A stretch of 64,000 nt of DNA from Podospora comata (taxonomy: Eukaryota; Ascomycota; Sordariomycetes; Sordariales; Podosporaceae), in the NCBI GenBank assembly GCA_017354895.1, contig CP071499.1, forward strand, positions 3,162,001 through 3,226,000, in the 5' to 3' direction. Every line of letters begins with the position of its first letter. Position 1 is the first letter of the stretch. A program made the translations under genes and the position numbers. The notes below the pieces were generated by a model. That model did no database searches, was not told the DNA's origin, and saw nothing but the letters and a program-made list of their open reading frames with translations. This document shows, piece after piece, positions 22,687 through 34,513 of this stretch.

Positions 22687-23483
22687 TCACTCCCTCTCCC
22701 CACCCACCCAGTTTTATGCCCAACCCCCCCCCCCCCCAACCCCCTTTTAACCCCCCTCTCATAAAACGAAAAAGACAATTCATCCATCATCATATTCTTT
22801 CACCATGATGACAACAACAACAACAACAACAAGAAAAAAGATTCGTAAAATATAATCATAAACCTCTTGAAAAAAAAGAAAAAAAACCATGCTCAAAAGG
22901 GGTGTGTCTGTGTGTTGTCGTGTGTATAAAATAAAATAAAAAAGGGTACCTAACAACAACAACAACAGCAACAACAGCAACAACAACAGCAACAACAACA
23001 ACACCAAACAATCATAATAAGCCAACACACTCCTGGGTATCCTGGATCGCAAAACCGTTGCCGCACCAAGACACCTCGCTATCTTCCCACCCCCCAATCC
23101 CCATCCCTATCCCCGTCAACGAATCCTTCCCCCCACCACACAACACACACAGCTCCACCAAATCTACCACCAAAAGCCAACTGTTTATACCACACACACA
23201 CCCCGTTCTTCCAACACTTTGTATATAAAACCACCGTCCAATTTTCCCTCTTTACACCACAAATACAACACACACACACACACACCAAAAAAAAAAGGTT
23301 GTAATAAACAAACAAGAAACCCACCCGGACAAAGACCCAATTCATAAACAATCGTTTGCCGTCATCATCAGAAATGAACCCCATCCCGACCAACTAGGTA
23401 AGCCGTAACCGAGCCCGTTTGTGTGTGGAGTTGCGCAGATCTCCCGTACCCTTCTTCTCCACCCTTTCTTTAATCATTTGTTG
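20791..23483. other. 2.7 kb repeat-rich stretch without a gene
   Basis: Lies between the MFS start and the RhoGAP stop. It contains CA runs (about 21029-21050, 22655-22681 and 23268-23286), an AT run (about 22010-22027), poly-C tracts (about 21600, 22050 and 22725) and ACA/CAA runs (22807-22832, 22951-23003). The latter lie in the 3' flank of the RhoGAP gene. The open frames present are repeat translations or short and unrecognisable. Confidence 0.55.
22951..23003. repeat. (CAA)n microsatellite with CAG interruptions
   Basis: About 50 bp of CAA units with a few CAG. It lies 3' of the RhoGAP gene, where it would read TTG/CTG in the transcript. Confidence 0.8.
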
Positions 23484-26418
23484 CTACGTCTCTTGCGGTT
23501 CCGTATTCGTACCCTGCTGTGGTGCCGCCGGCAACGGGGGAACAGCCGGAGGAGGAGCCGGAGCGGGGACGCCGCCGCTGCCAGCCACGTTGTTACCCTC
23601 CTCCTCTGCCCGCTTAAGATCCAGACTCTTCCCTCTCGAAGACGACAAAAGGCTGGAACCAATCGAAACCGTCCTCTCGCCACCAGGCGGCGACTTGGCC
23701 CTGCGCTGTTCGACATTCTCCTTGTGCTCACGGTACTTGTTCTTGATCCAGCTCGAGATCTTATCTTTACCACCACTTCCGCCGCCTTCGCCTGAAGACA
23801 CTTCGCCACTGGCAATGGCCCGATCGAGGGAGTCGCCCGTCATGCTCTGCCTCCCCTTGTAGCCCGAGCTTCCGATCGACGTGGTGCTGGTTTCGGCGTT
23901 GGAATGCGTTCCGAGCAGCCGGGGAGAGGATAGCGGGGGGTAAGACGGGCCCGTGTCCTCCTTTTTCCGTGACAGACGCCATCTCTTCTTTTGGCTCTTT
24001 TCTCCCGACTCAGGACTGGTCACTTCTGACGTCACAGCCGTCAGCTCATCCACCTGGTCCATGTCCGAGCTCTCGTTGAACGAGCTGTTCAGTGACGTCG
24101 GCGGGGACTTTTTCGATTTCAAGGTGTTTTCTGCATCGTTGGGCGTCAAAAGAGTGTGGTGTTGAGTTTCTGCATCGGCAACCGTAGGCTGAGGCGCTGG
24201 AGGTGCTGGCGCCTGTGGCGTCGTGTCAGATGCTGTTTCCGACTTTGGCTCAGCTGGAGCATCTCCGGGAATGGCAAGCTTGGACCCAGAAGAGATTGTC
24301 TCCAGAGGATTGGGTGTTTCGGTGTTTGGTGACGCGGCTGCGGAGTGCGACAGTGATGCTTGTGAGCTGTGTGCGCTGGGGTTGGCGCTACCTGGCATCC
24401 TTTTCTTCCTCAGCTTGTTTGGCTTTCCACCTTCACCGTCGCTTGTGGCGATCCGTTGGAACAAAATTGGCAGCTTCCGTTCCTTGGATGGTGTCGTGAC
24501 TTCAGGAACAGGGGAGATGGGCTCGAGCAACTTCTCCTGACCTGGCACAGCCAGGTTTGGTAGCGGGACGGCTAGATGTTCGGGTCGTGGCCCGCTTGGT
24601 GCCGTGGTTTCCGGTACCGGTACCGGTACCGGTACCGGTGCTGGCGGTAATTGCGTGTTTGCTTCCGTCTCTTCCGGCGTAGCAACTTCTTCTAGCACTG
24701 CTGGGGGAGGTATGACTGCGGTGGTAGGAGGAGCCACCGGCGTCAGTGGACTGACAACTGCCTCCCCGCGATTACCAAACCTGCCAGCCTGCAGTGCTGG
24801 GGACTTCTTTGATGGGACAGTGTTGCTCCTGTTGAGTCCACCGGTCGGGGTGGTGGCAACAGCTGGGCTCGCAGGACTCGGGGCGCCGTTGGAGGCCATG
24901 GAACGTCTTGAAGAGGTCGACTTGTTCCTACGAATCGACCCATTCTTTCGGACGCTCTCGGCTCCGGCGCTCGCGGTCGAAGCAGACCGATGAACCCCAG
25001 ACTTCCTGTTGGGAGTATGCGGAGGCTTGGGGTTCTGCACTTGCTGAGCCGTCTTCTCGTCCAATCCTGTGCCTTGCATGCCAATGAGGAAATGATCCTG
25101 GTTTTCGATGAGGAAAATGATGACGAGTTGGTTCAGCCGGTACTCTTCAGGCGCCATCGCATGGTGAGGATGAGAAAGCATGCCGGGTTGAAAGATGGCA
25201 GCCAGATTCTGCGAATTCATCCTGTTCTGGTCCGACTTGGCCGCAAAGACCGCAAGCAAATCCAGGATGTACAACAGAAGCTGGCGGTTGAGGGGTGGTA
25301 ATTCCGTAATGAGCTGTTGGTACCTCCTGATGGCGGCGTCCATATCGAACGTCTCGACAAATTGCGGCCCTTCGGCCTCACCGGCGCCCGGCCTCGTGGC
25401 CCCTCTCAGAGGTTCCCGGAATTTCTCGTAAAGATCCAGGGGCACGACCGGCTCGGGGAGATCGTTCAGGTATCGGCGAAGCACGTTGGCGGCGTCGTGA
25501 ACCGTGTAGCCGTCCCAGACGAGGCCTTTGCCGTACCTATCGGGCGAGTCAAAGATATTCTTGAGCTCCTTGATTCGCTTCTCAGACCCGCTGAGGCGAA
25601 AGATGCCCTCAATTTCAGTGGCTTCAACGTCATGTTAGTTCTCACACCCAGTCACAAAAGCCCGGCTTTCTTCCATCCCGATTACAGTACACAACGGGAC
25701 ACGCACCTCTCTCCTTCAAGAAAATACCACATTTTGCTACCACGATCGGCACATAACCATAGATGTAGCTCTTGCCGTCCTCGTCGACGAGCGAGATGGC
25801 GACGTTAGCATACGTGATGCTCTGCCGGAGGGGAACACCAAAGATGCCTTGGGGACGGGCTTGGTCTGCGACTATTAGTTTCGGTCCGGCTCGGCACAAC
25901 GGTTTTGGGCACGATCCTCTCGCGAATCTCCTGAGGCGCCAGGTTAGGATGCGGGCGATGGCATCCAACTTGGGCACCTCTGGTCGCTTCGGTCTCTCTG
26001 GCAGCGGCGGGCTCATGTTTGCACTTGCTGAATGAGCTGCTCGCCTCTCTTCTTCTAGCACAATGTTCTGGAGCAGGACTGCGGCGGACGGAAGTTCTTT
26101 ATACAATCCCTCCATGTCCTCCGCAAATATGGGTCTCCTTCCGGGCTGCTTGGATCTGGTGTTACAGGACGGGGTGGACAAGGTTGCGTTACCATTTGCT
26201 TCCTGGTGCTTGGAAGGGAGTTTGAAACCTTTCCACCAAGACTTGAGATCACGCTTGCTGGGCGGAGAAACAGCAGATGACAGCTGGGTGGGAGCCGCGG
26301 GGGTGGAGGGCGTATGCTGGTGGTGGTGCTGATGTTGATGATGGTGCTGGGAGGGCTGCTGCTGCTGCTGCTGGGAAGCAACAGGCGGGTGTGGTGCTGG
26401 TAGTGCGGCGGACGTCAT
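23484..26418 (-). CDS. RhoGAP-domain protein, Sac7-like GTPase-activating protein
   Basis: Two exons, 26418-25707 and 25621-23484, giving 949 aa. The N-terminus is Gln/His/Pro rich. The RhoGAP domain begins near residue 200 (GIFGVPLRQSITYANVAI, YIYGYVPIVVAKCGIFLKE). Across the intron it continues TEIEGIFRLSGSEKRIKELK, with the catalytic arginine-finger loop GIFRLSGS, then VLRRYLNDLPEPVVPL, LPPLNRQLLLYILDLL and NRMNSQNLAAIFQPG. The remaining 500 residues are low-complexity Ser/Pro/Thr sequence with basic patches. Sac7/Bag7 relatives act on Rho1 in cell-wall integrity and actin control. A GGTACC hexamer repeat at 24611-24639 encodes alternating Val-Pro. Residues near 150-180 (ARILTWRLRRF) look atypical and could hide a further intron, though the frame is open. 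Confidence 0.87.
24611..24639. repeat. GGTACC hexamer repeat inside RhoGAP coding sequence
   Basis: Four to five copies of the self-complementary unit CCGGTA/GGTACC, read on the coding strand as Val-Pro repeats. Confidence 0.85.
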
Positions 26419-29400
26419 GGCTGCGTGTCGGCGCGTAGGCTGGCAACTGAATCAGTGCCACAGCACTGGCGAGGCTGAGGGCTCTGCCTTGGAGTTCGCC
26501 AGGTTCAACGTTGGATGTGGAGGGAAATCAGAAATCCAGATCGCGATGCTTGCTATGCTTGTTGGCGGGACCAAAAACAACCAAAAACGGCGGGACGGGT
26601 GTGGGCAGGTGCCAAAACAATTATGCGCGTGGGGCGAGGTTGTATGGAGTTGTCGGTAGGGGTTCTGCGACGCGCGATGGTGGTTGACTTGGACTTGTTA
26701 CTGCCCGTTGCTGCTGCGGCGGCGGCTGGCTGGGCCCCGTTCTCTTGTAGTAGTAGTAGTCGGCAAGGACGGCGGATGGATTCGAGTGGTTCGAGCTCGG
26801 TCGGGGACACATTCGAAGGACGGTCGACGGTCGGCGATATGTCGCGCGGGGAGGGGAGGGAGGGTATTCGCTGTGCGGACGAGACGGAGGGCGTGTCGTG
26901 TTTGCAGAGGTGAGTTTGATTAAATGGACCCGGTGTGCGACGCAGGAGGGAGGGACGGCCGGTTGCTTTTCAAGACTGCCCCGGGGGAACACTTGGGCAG
27001 AATGAACAGGGGACAGGAGCTTCCCCCAGCGACCTGCCCCAGAACCAGCCCACAGTGCCAAGTCTGTCCCCGCACTGACCTTGGCGTCAGGACGATGTTC
27101 TCTCAACGGTGTTCCGTACGTAACCCCCAGCCTGGAGCGAGTCAAGTTGTTTTTCTTGCAAGAGTAAACATTGGAGAGTACACGAATTTGGAGATCGTTT
27201 CTTCATTTCCATTAACCGCCACGGTAGATTACCTAGATTCCCGGTTACACTACACGTGGAGAGAGTGAGGTACCACGGATCGTTTGCTTCAAGAATACAG
27301 CGCCGTGCCCGCAACCAAGACAAGAAAATCACAAAGGATGGCAGACTCCGACTTGGCCAGGCCCTCCCCCAAGACTGCGGCTGCCAGGGACGTGGTTCTT
27401 TGGAGGCTCGATTCTGGATTCCGGACAATGGATCAAAGTGGACAGCCCTGCCCGTCCGTGCCCGCTGCCCAGCTCTTTTTCAAGCCCCCCAGTCATAGCC
27501 GTCCCGGGAGGGGTTTTGATTCTGGCCGGCGACCACCTGGCCATTTGTTTCTCGATGGGTTTGCTCGCGGGAATAGCATTTCAGAAGGGGGAATGACCAC
27601 AGAGATCTTCACCGCAGATCCCGGCATTTGATACGGCTATAATAACCACCATGCTACCATCGTGAACGAAACGCTCTCTCAACAGTCAAAAATGCTACCC
27701 CTCCATTTCAACGCTCAGCTGCCCAGCTGGCCCCCCTCCTCCGTCCCCCGAAGTCGAGCTCCCCCGGTCCCTGCCGCAGCACACGCTTGTCGCACCAGCC
27801 TCTGCCTCGGCCCTCACAAGACATGTCAAACCTGGCCTGGCGTGGTGGGACTTTGAGACCTTGCTCAGAATTACAGCACACTTGCTTTCCCAGAACAGGA
27901 TTCACCATCTGCAAGTCGACAGGAAGATCTTGTCCATCTTTGGGGGGTCGCTTATGGCGCACGAAATCAGTCCAATCGTGGAAGCGATGCCATGGAAATT
28001 GTCCCTGAATTGCTACTCTCAGCAACAGCTGAAGCCTGGAAGAGGGAGCCATCTACCTATTCTATCTAAACCCATATCGAGAGATGGGACTAATGACGTA
28101 TGTAGGGTTCACTGCAGCAATAGACAACTTCTAGACTGTGGTTTCTCAACAGCCGCTGCCGCGACGTGCATCTGCTTGTTTGATGGTGCATTTTGAGCTT
28201 TTTATGAATCAACAATGCAAAAAAAGAAAGAAAAAAAGAAAAAAAAAGGTCTTTCGTCTCCGGGGAGTCTTTTGTTTTCGCTCATTGTTATTTTGTCCGC
28301 CGGGAACCAACTCCAGCCTTTCCCAACTTTTGGAGCGCCAAACCGGTCCACTGGAAAACGGAGATTGACGGCGGCTTTTTCTTCCCTTGCTGGCCACGCG
28401 ATATATTTTTCCAAATATAGCACAGCGGTGCCTCTGGGGAGTTCGTCATCCTTTTTGCCCCTCCTTCATCACTTTGTTATGTGAATGAAATCCTTCTTGC
28501 CAGCGTCCACTAGAGCTTGCCTGCAGTTATTCACCAAGTATGCGGCTGCAATTGGCTTGTCGTCAGCTGACCCTGCATGGAAAATATCGACCAAGAAAGC
28601 CTCTCCCCATCGCGATGTGTTGTTCAGCTCTTCGATTTGGGGAACTGCTCGATCCTGCAGGGATCCATTAGCGCAACCTCCCTCCGCCGCCGCCGCCGGC
28701 AACAGACGCAATAACGCTGGCGATCTATAGCAGGTTTGCAACCTCCCTCGCCGGCGGGTAAGGGAGGCCTGGAGAAACCAGGCGCCGGATGCGGCCGAGG
28801 ATGATGGTGGCCTCCTATAGCCTCCCCAGAGTTCTGGGTCGTTGGTTTCCAGCGGGTTTGATTCGCGACGGGCTGGTTATGGTCGACCCCATCATCCGCC
28901 ATTTTGGGGGTCATGTGCACCCGCTTGAATTTCAACACAGTGCGGCAGATGCTTGGTACCTTACAGGTCACATTTTTTTTTTTACAAGAGACTCTGGAAC
29001 CTCAACTCCAGAGCATCCAGACCCCGCAATATAGCTAGGTAGGTAATCAATATTCTTCCTTCTTCCAGACCAGAAGCAAAAGCGCTTGTTTCATCTCTCA
29101 GCCCTCTCGAGTGATACGAGCTCTCTCTGCCAACGTCATAGGTCGTTCTTCCTTCAGCTTGCTGCCGGCGCCTTTGGGGCATCTCTGATTGGTCATCCCT
29201 ACATCTCCATCTAGATATGCGGGCCAAGTCTGTACCAGAAAGGGGATTCTCCAGAGGAAAACACCGGCTTAAGATATTCGCGGATGTTCAACACGTTTAC
29301 TAAGAGACCACCAAACATGATGAATAGCCCAGCAGATATGCTCAAGAGAAGCCTACCTCAACACAAAGTCATCCAGATGCAGGGGAAACTCCAGCCTCAT

Positions 29401-29780
29401 ATCATATCCACACATAGTGGACTCCCCATCCCCTCTCATTGTACACAACCCAACTCCCCAATTCACTCACCGCTCTTGCCCCATTAACCGGAAAACTCCC
29501 CCAAAAAATGACATTTTTTTTTTTGAAACATCCCCATATGGTGAAAGATTCCTGTTGCTGTGAACCCACCTCCCCGGCCTGCCGGCTCGGCTTCGGCACA
29601 ACCCGCTCCCCTTCGTCATAGGACAAACGTTGCGCACAGACCATTTTTAACAGTCCCAAGGCACGGAAATTTCTTATCAGCGATAACACCAGGTGGAAGC
29701 TCAGTCTCAATCGACATCATCACTGCCTACCATCGACAAACCACCACAACCACCACAACCACACAACCCACACAACCAAA
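26419..29780. other. 3.4 kb stretch without a recognisable gene
   Basis: Between the divergent starts of RhoGAP and TIM9. The first 390 bases upstream of the RhoGAP start contain no ATG on its strand, which suits a leader. The remaining open frames are short and unlike known proteins. There are A/T homopolymers near 28.22, 28.97 and 29.51 kb. A long non-coding transcript or a rapidly evolving gene cannot be excluded. Confidence 0.5.
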
Positions 29781-30241
29781 ATGGACGGGTGTGTCCCCTC
29801 CCTCCCCCGCTCCCCCTTCCTTTCCCCTCAGCTCCGCAACAATGTCGCTAATAAAGATGTAAAAAGCCTCACAAACTCCGAACAGCAAATCCTCGCCGAC
29901 CGCATCCAAAAGCGGCAGATGAAGCAGTTTATGGGCGTACGTTCCCCCCTTCCCAAGAGGGTGTAGTAGTAGTAGTAGTGGTGGTGGTGGAGGCGGTATT
30001 CGTATGGAAGGGGGGGCCTCTTCGCTGACGCTGAGAGTACGTACAGATCTTCGGCAACCTAGTAGACTCCTGCTTCACCTCCTGCGTCGACGACTTCCAG
30101 TCCAAAGCCCTTTCCGGCCGCGAGACCGGCTGCCTGTCCCGCTGCGTCTCCAAGTGGATGGCGACCAACGAGCGGATGGGCGAGCGGTTCGCCGAGCTGA
30201 ATGCTGCTGAGATGGAGAGGCAGCAGAGGGGGGGTCGTTGA
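29781..30241 (+). CDS. tim9: Mitochondrial import inner membrane translocase subunit Tim9
   Basis: Three exons: 29781-29788 (8 nt), 29867-29936 and 30047-30241, giving 90 aa, the usual Tim9 length. Splicing gives MDGLTNSEQQILADRIQKRQMKQFMGIF-type sequence. The twin CX3C motifs follow: CFTSC and, 18 residues after it, CLSRC. Then comes the helix with ATNERMGERFAELNA. Tim9 joins Tim10 in the intermembrane-space chaperone ring that escorts hydrophobic precursors to TIM22; the cysteines are oxidised through Mia40. The first intron (78 nt) uses GTGTGT, a GCTAATAA branch point and an AAAAAG acceptor. I chose this acceptor because the CTCAG one at 29831 breaks the frame or adds a non-family segment. 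The second intron starts GTACGT. Confidence 0.9.
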
Positions 30242-31075
30242 ACTACACCATACCATACCCACACGACACAATATAAAACACAAGGGATGGGGGGCAGGGC
30301 AATATCACTGTTTTGGTGTGGGGAGGGGGGAGGAAGGGTGGGAACGCAAAGGGGGGGCTAGGATAGATGGCGGAGGGGGGGAAATATCCCGTGTAACAAT
30401 ATGGAATTGATGCCTTGTTGTTGGTTGGCGAAATCATGTTTTGAGTATTCTATCAAGCCGATACAGGGAATGATGATTGAGGGTAATAGAGTGGAAAGGG
30501 AGGGGGAAAAAAACTCTCTGTTCAGATATTAACCAACCACTCGCTCTGGAACGTGACACTACTCCCTAACCCTCGAACAATCGGTTAAAAGAACAGCTGC
30601 TGCAAAAGCAACAGAGCCAAGTGATACCAGAATGGATAATAGGGAGACCTTGACCATATCACAAACTCACCCACACCATCACAAAACTGTTCTCATGCTT
30701 CTCAATTCCCCCCCTCTACCACCCCTCCCTCTCTCAAAAGTAGCTAAAGATGCCAAACGCCATGCCAGAGTCCCCTTCTCACCCCTCATACGCTCTTTGT
30801 TTTCCGCTTCGGCAACAAACAAACTCTCTCTAAACGCCCTTATCAAAAAACATAAACCCTCCCCCCCAAAAAGAATCCATCAAATAAAAATATGTACAAC
30901 CAACCACCCCCTTCTTTCTACCCACGACCACCAGCACGACCACCACCACCACAACAACAACATCTCTACTCAACATCAAATCTCACTCACTCATCATCAG
31001 GCGGTTCCGTTCAAAAAACAAATAAATAATTGTCGCCAAAACACACCCCACCACCACCGCAAGAGGATCAGAAAC
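30242..31075. other. Shared 3' flank of TIM9 and SEC63
   Basis: About 830 bp between converging stops, with poly-G/poly-A tracts and CAC/CAA-rich DNA near 30.92-30.97 kb. No gene is visible. Confidence 0.5.
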
Positions 31076-33259
31076 CTAATTATCCTCCTCCTCCGTGTCC
31101 GTGTTCGTATCACTGGTATCATCGCTCTCCTCGTCGGTCCCGCTCTCCTCGTCGCTGTCCTCCTCGTCGCTCTCCTTCACCACCTTCTTCTTGGGCTTTG
31201 GTGGCGCACCACCCTTGGCGGCGTGCATGATACCCGCCAGAGAATCTGTCTTCACATTAGCATCAGATACCTCCAGGGCAATAGACTGTAACATACCCTC
31301 TTCCGGTTCGCTAATCTCATCCTCCACCACCTGCTCCATCTCGGCAGCCTTGCTCGCCTCCTCCACAATCAGCGTCACCTCCATCTTGGTGTCAAACCCG
31401 ACATAGCTGTCGCAAACCACATGCATCACAAAAGTGTAGTGCCCCGCCTGTGGTGGCGCCTGGAACTGCGCCTTCAGGGTCTGCATCGCAAAAGTAGGCG
31501 TCTTGCCATCCGCCTCAAAGATCGGCTTGTCAAACTGCGCAAAGGTAAATGGTGGCACCGCCACACGGCCTTGCTTCGAGTCTGTGAGGAAAACGTGCCA
31601 CCTTGGAGAGTGGTCGCGTGCAAAGTATGGGGACGCGGCCAATGGCACAGAGATGGGCTCGTCAGGGGTCTCCTCGTAAATGGGTCTGCCCTTCTCGTCC
31701 TTGCCAATCTGCTTCTTGGCCTTGCGGCCGAGGATGGCGTCAAGGTCGTCTTCGGCTGGGTCGATATCCTCGAGATCCAATGGCTCAATCTCAGGCACGT
31801 TTTCGCTGCCTGGTGGCACGAAGCGGCCCTTGACGACGAGTGTGACGAGAGAAGAGGGGAGAATAAACTTTTCACCAGTAACCTTGAAGTATGCCTTGGC
31901 GACGCGGAAGAAGGGTAGCTGCTTAGCAACAGAGACGGCTTCGCGGTATTGCTCATCAGTGAGAAGACCCTTGCCGACAACCAGGCTGCGGCGCTTAGCG
32001 TCCGGCCTGTCCATAAAGTCCTGCACGTTGGTGTGAACCTTGGAGTCGCCATCGACAGCCTTGACAGTCGCTGGAGTAAAGTGAGGAAGCTGGAGAAGGG
32101 GCGAAGATTTTGGTGGGAGAGCCTGAATGAGGAGCTGGCTGGCGTAGTATGAAGACAGGAGAGGAGCCGTGTTCATGTAGGCAAGAGAGATGGCGGTAAA
32201 AGACTTGTTGAGAGCTTCGGCAATTGGGGCGACGGCGAACTTAGCCTTCTCCAAGATGGGGTCGTCAAGCTCGACGCGTCCGAGGTAGGCCCAGAGAAGA
32301 GCCAAGGCCTTGCGTTGGGGGCCACTTTCGAGATCCTCCAACTTCTCCTTGTCCTTGACAGAAAGACCGCCAGCGAGAGGAGAGAGCTCGCCCTCGGCAA
32401 GAATTCTGGACTCAACCTTGGACAAGCCAGAATCGGCCTTGTCGCCCCTGAACAGCTCGTCGTATTCCTGACCCGTGCTGAGGGCGCCAATGACGCCGCC
32501 CTCGTCGATGTTGTCCTTGTACTCCCTGAACAGCCGGTTGGCGCTCTCCATGAGAACGCCCTCCTTGGACCGTCTAAGCGTCCCATACCACCATGACCCA
32601 ACCAGGTATGGCAACAGAATACCAAAGAGCGCAGAGTACAGAAGCACAACATACTTGCCATTGCCGTCAGACACAATGGCCTTTGGCAAAGCAATGTTGA
32701 TGCTATAACCCTGCTTGCCATCAGGGTTACCATACTGGATATAGTTGTTGCGCACCTCCTCGTCGGTCAAGGCCTGGTGGGCCTTGGTGATCTCGACGTA
32801 GCGGGCATTGAGATCGTCCATGGTCTCGTTCTTGGAAGCATCAGGCTTGATTTTGTCGGGGTGGAACTTGAGGGACAGCTTCCTGTAGGCGCTCTTGATC
32901 TGCTTCTCGGTGGCCGACTCGGAGATGCCGAGAATGTCATATGGGTTCCATAGCTTCTGCGTTGGCGTCTCGGTGTTCTGGATGAGGACGAGCATGTAGC
33001 CCATGACAACCCAGCCGACGGCCACGGCGATGATGAGCCATAGCTTGCGGTCCTTGCGCTTCTCCTTCTTGCGTAATGAGTCGACAACGTCGGTGTGTTT
33101 ATGTTTGAAGCTTGTCCGAATGCGCGGGAACGAGGCGGCGGGGTCTCGCGACCTCTTGACGAGGATGTATGTAAGTGGGAGGGTGATGATGAGCGTCAGG
33201 GTAAAGACGAAGAAGGGCCAGAGGTAGCCCTCCTCGTCGTAGGCGTAGTCGGTGCTCAT
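31076..33259 (-). CDS. sec63: Sec63, ER protein-translocation J-protein
   Basis: A single exon of 727 aa. Helix 1 is at about 13-34 and helix 2 at 73-93. The lumenal J domain is at about 104-172, with WNPYDILGISESATEKQIKSAYRKLSL and the HPD triad at 133-135. Helix 3 is at about 203-225 (YVVLLYSALFGILLPYLVGSWWYG). The cytosolic Sec63/Brl region follows (LAYMNTAPLLSSYYASQLLIQALPP, LPFFRVAKAYFKVTGE), then a β-sandwich part and an acidic tail rich in Glu/Asp/Ser. Sec63 docks with Sec61 and recruits BiP through its J domain for post-translational import into the ER. The acidic tail normally binds Sec62. Length and order are as in the family. I see no sign of introns. Confidence 0.95.
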   Translation of the reverse strand: MSTDYAYDEEGYLWPFFVFTLTLIITLPLTYILVKRSRDPAASFPRIRTSFKHKHTDVVDSLRKKEKRKDRKLWLIIAVAVGWVVMGYMLVLIQNTETPTQKLWNPYDILGISESATEKQIKSAYRKLSLKFHPDKIKPDASKNETMDDLNARYVEITKAHQALTDEEVRNNYIQYGNPDGKQGYSINIALPKAIVSDGNGKYVVLLYSALFGILLPYLVGSWWYGTLRRSKEGVLMESANRLFREYKDNIDEGGVIGALSTGQEYDELFRGDKADSGLSKVESRILAEGELSPLAGGLSVKDKEKLEDLESGPQRKALALLWAYLGRVELDDPILEKAKFAVAPIAEALNKSFTAISLAYMNTAPLLSSYYASQLLIQALPPKSSPLLQLPHFTPATVKAVDGDSKVHTNVQDFMDRPDAKRRSLVVGKGLLTDEQYREAVSVAKQLPFFRVAKAYFKVTGEKFILPSSLVTLVVKGRFVPPGSENVPEIEPLDLEDIDPAEDDLDAILGRKAKKQIGKDEKGRPIYEETPDEPISVPLAASPYFARDHSPRWHVFLTDSKQGRVAVPPFTFAQFDKPIFEADGKTPTFAMQTLKAQFQAPPQAGHYTFVMHVVCDSYVGFDTKMEVTLIVEEASKAAEMEQVVEDEISEPEEGMLQSIALEVSDANVKTDSLAGIMHAAKGGAPPKPKKKVVKESDEEDSDEESGTDEESDDTSDTNTDTEEEDN

Positions 33260-34033
33260 GTCGGCGGTTCTGCCGAGTGGGCACGACTAGGTTAAGCTGG
33301 GTGTCGCAGTCTGGTTGCTATTGTTTTCTCGGGAGGGTCGTGAAGTATCAAGCTGCCAACAAGGTAGGTGTCCTCCGAAGGCGAGCGTGGTGTGGGCAAT
33401 TGGGGGGAAGAAAAGACAAAATATGATCCAAATCCTATATTGCTACTGCACCAAGGGGACAGATTGACAAAGGCTGGAAGTCAAAGTCCACACAACCTGA
33501 AGAGTTCGGGCGGGTGCTGGATGCAATGTGGCGGCTTCTCACAAGGTGCTACTTGTCTGGACACTTTTTTCGCGGCCAGCGGCAGCGCCTGCCCGGAAGT
33601 GAATCGTGGCCTCGAAATCCAGAGCAGGGGGTCCAAGCTCCCTGGCTGCCCCCTTGGCATCAGCCCCGCCAACTGCCCGCCCACTTTGCCGCCTCTTGGC
33701 TCGGTGGCCATCGGTGGCTGCAACGTGACCGTCAGGTGTATAATTATGATGATTATTATATTCATATTCCTTTCCTATTCGAGCCATTTTAGAGCCAGTA
33801 CCAGTACACTACGCTGTCGCTCAAGTTGAACTTCAACATAAACTCAATAAACGCTGATCTGCTTCATCATCATAGCCAAGATCACAAGCATACAAGCTGC
33901 CCTGTCTACCCTATCTATCTGCAGTACTATGCTGAAAACGAGGTATCGAGAGCAAAGAGTTCACACGCCATGAGAGGAAACCGTCAAAAAGGAAAAACTC
34001 ATGATAAAATGCCATCGGGAACGCCTTCCTCCA

Positions 34034-34066
<33 letters not shown>

Positions 34067-34225
34067 TTGTTGTGATAGTATATGAAACAGACCGGTAGTC
34101 TATGCCCCCCTCCCCACCCCCGAGAAAAACGACGAGAAAAAGAAAACCGTTAGACCCAATCTTTTAACCGATGGCGAGAACAGCAGCACCCCGTATCCAT
34201 TTCACCTGTCTAGTCCCCCGGTTCC
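33260..34225. other. Spacer between SEC63 start and 3' flank of TPR-DnaJ gene
   Basis: About 970 bp. It holds the SEC63 promoter side and a GAT trinucleotide run at 34036-34066. No gene is visible. Confidence 0.5.
34036..34066. repeat. (GAT)n microsatellite
   Basis: About ten tandem GAT units followed by GTTGTTGTG. Confidence 0.85.
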
Positions 34226-34513
34226 TCACTGTGCTTCCATGTATCGCCTGACCATAATCGTACACATGTACAACACTCCAGCCGTGATCAGGAGCACAGG
34301 CAAGAGCTCCGGGGGGAGAAGCACAACAGCAGCCATTCCAAAGAGCCCAATCTGGCGCAGCTTTTCAATCCACCTATCCTGTTCGTCGTCGGCCTCGGCC
34401 CTCCACGCCGCCTTGACGCCGCTCGCCTCTGCTTCATTCGTATGTCTGCTGTCTTGTTTCTCGTCACCATCATCTTCGCTCCCGGTGTCGGCAGCGTCTC
34501 GCTCGTCGGGTTG
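34226..34513 (-). other. Open 95-codon in-frame extension after the TPR-DnaJ stop codon
   Basis: Directly after TGA (34516-34514), the same frame stays open for 95 codons to TGA at 34228-34226. The conceptual peptide begins QPDERDAADTGSEDDGDE, continues through a charged helix-like part (VKAAWRAEADDEQDRWIEKL), and ends with a hydrophobic stretch (LFGMAAVVLLPPELLPVLLI, then TAGVLYM) followed by MVRRYMEAQ. That is the pattern of a C-terminal membrane anchor. It may be translated by readthrough (UGA followed by C), joined by an alternative splice, or be chance open frame in GC-rich 3' UTR. Confidence 0.35.

Noticed and set aside
22780-23393. Leu/Val-rich open frames on the minus strand
   Set aside because: Products of CAA and CA repeats; no start context or protein-like sequence outside the repeats.
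26621-27145. 174-codon open frame on the minus strand upstream of RhoGAP
   Set aside because: Low-complexity and unlike known proteins; it would lie in the leader or promoter region of the RhoGAP gene.
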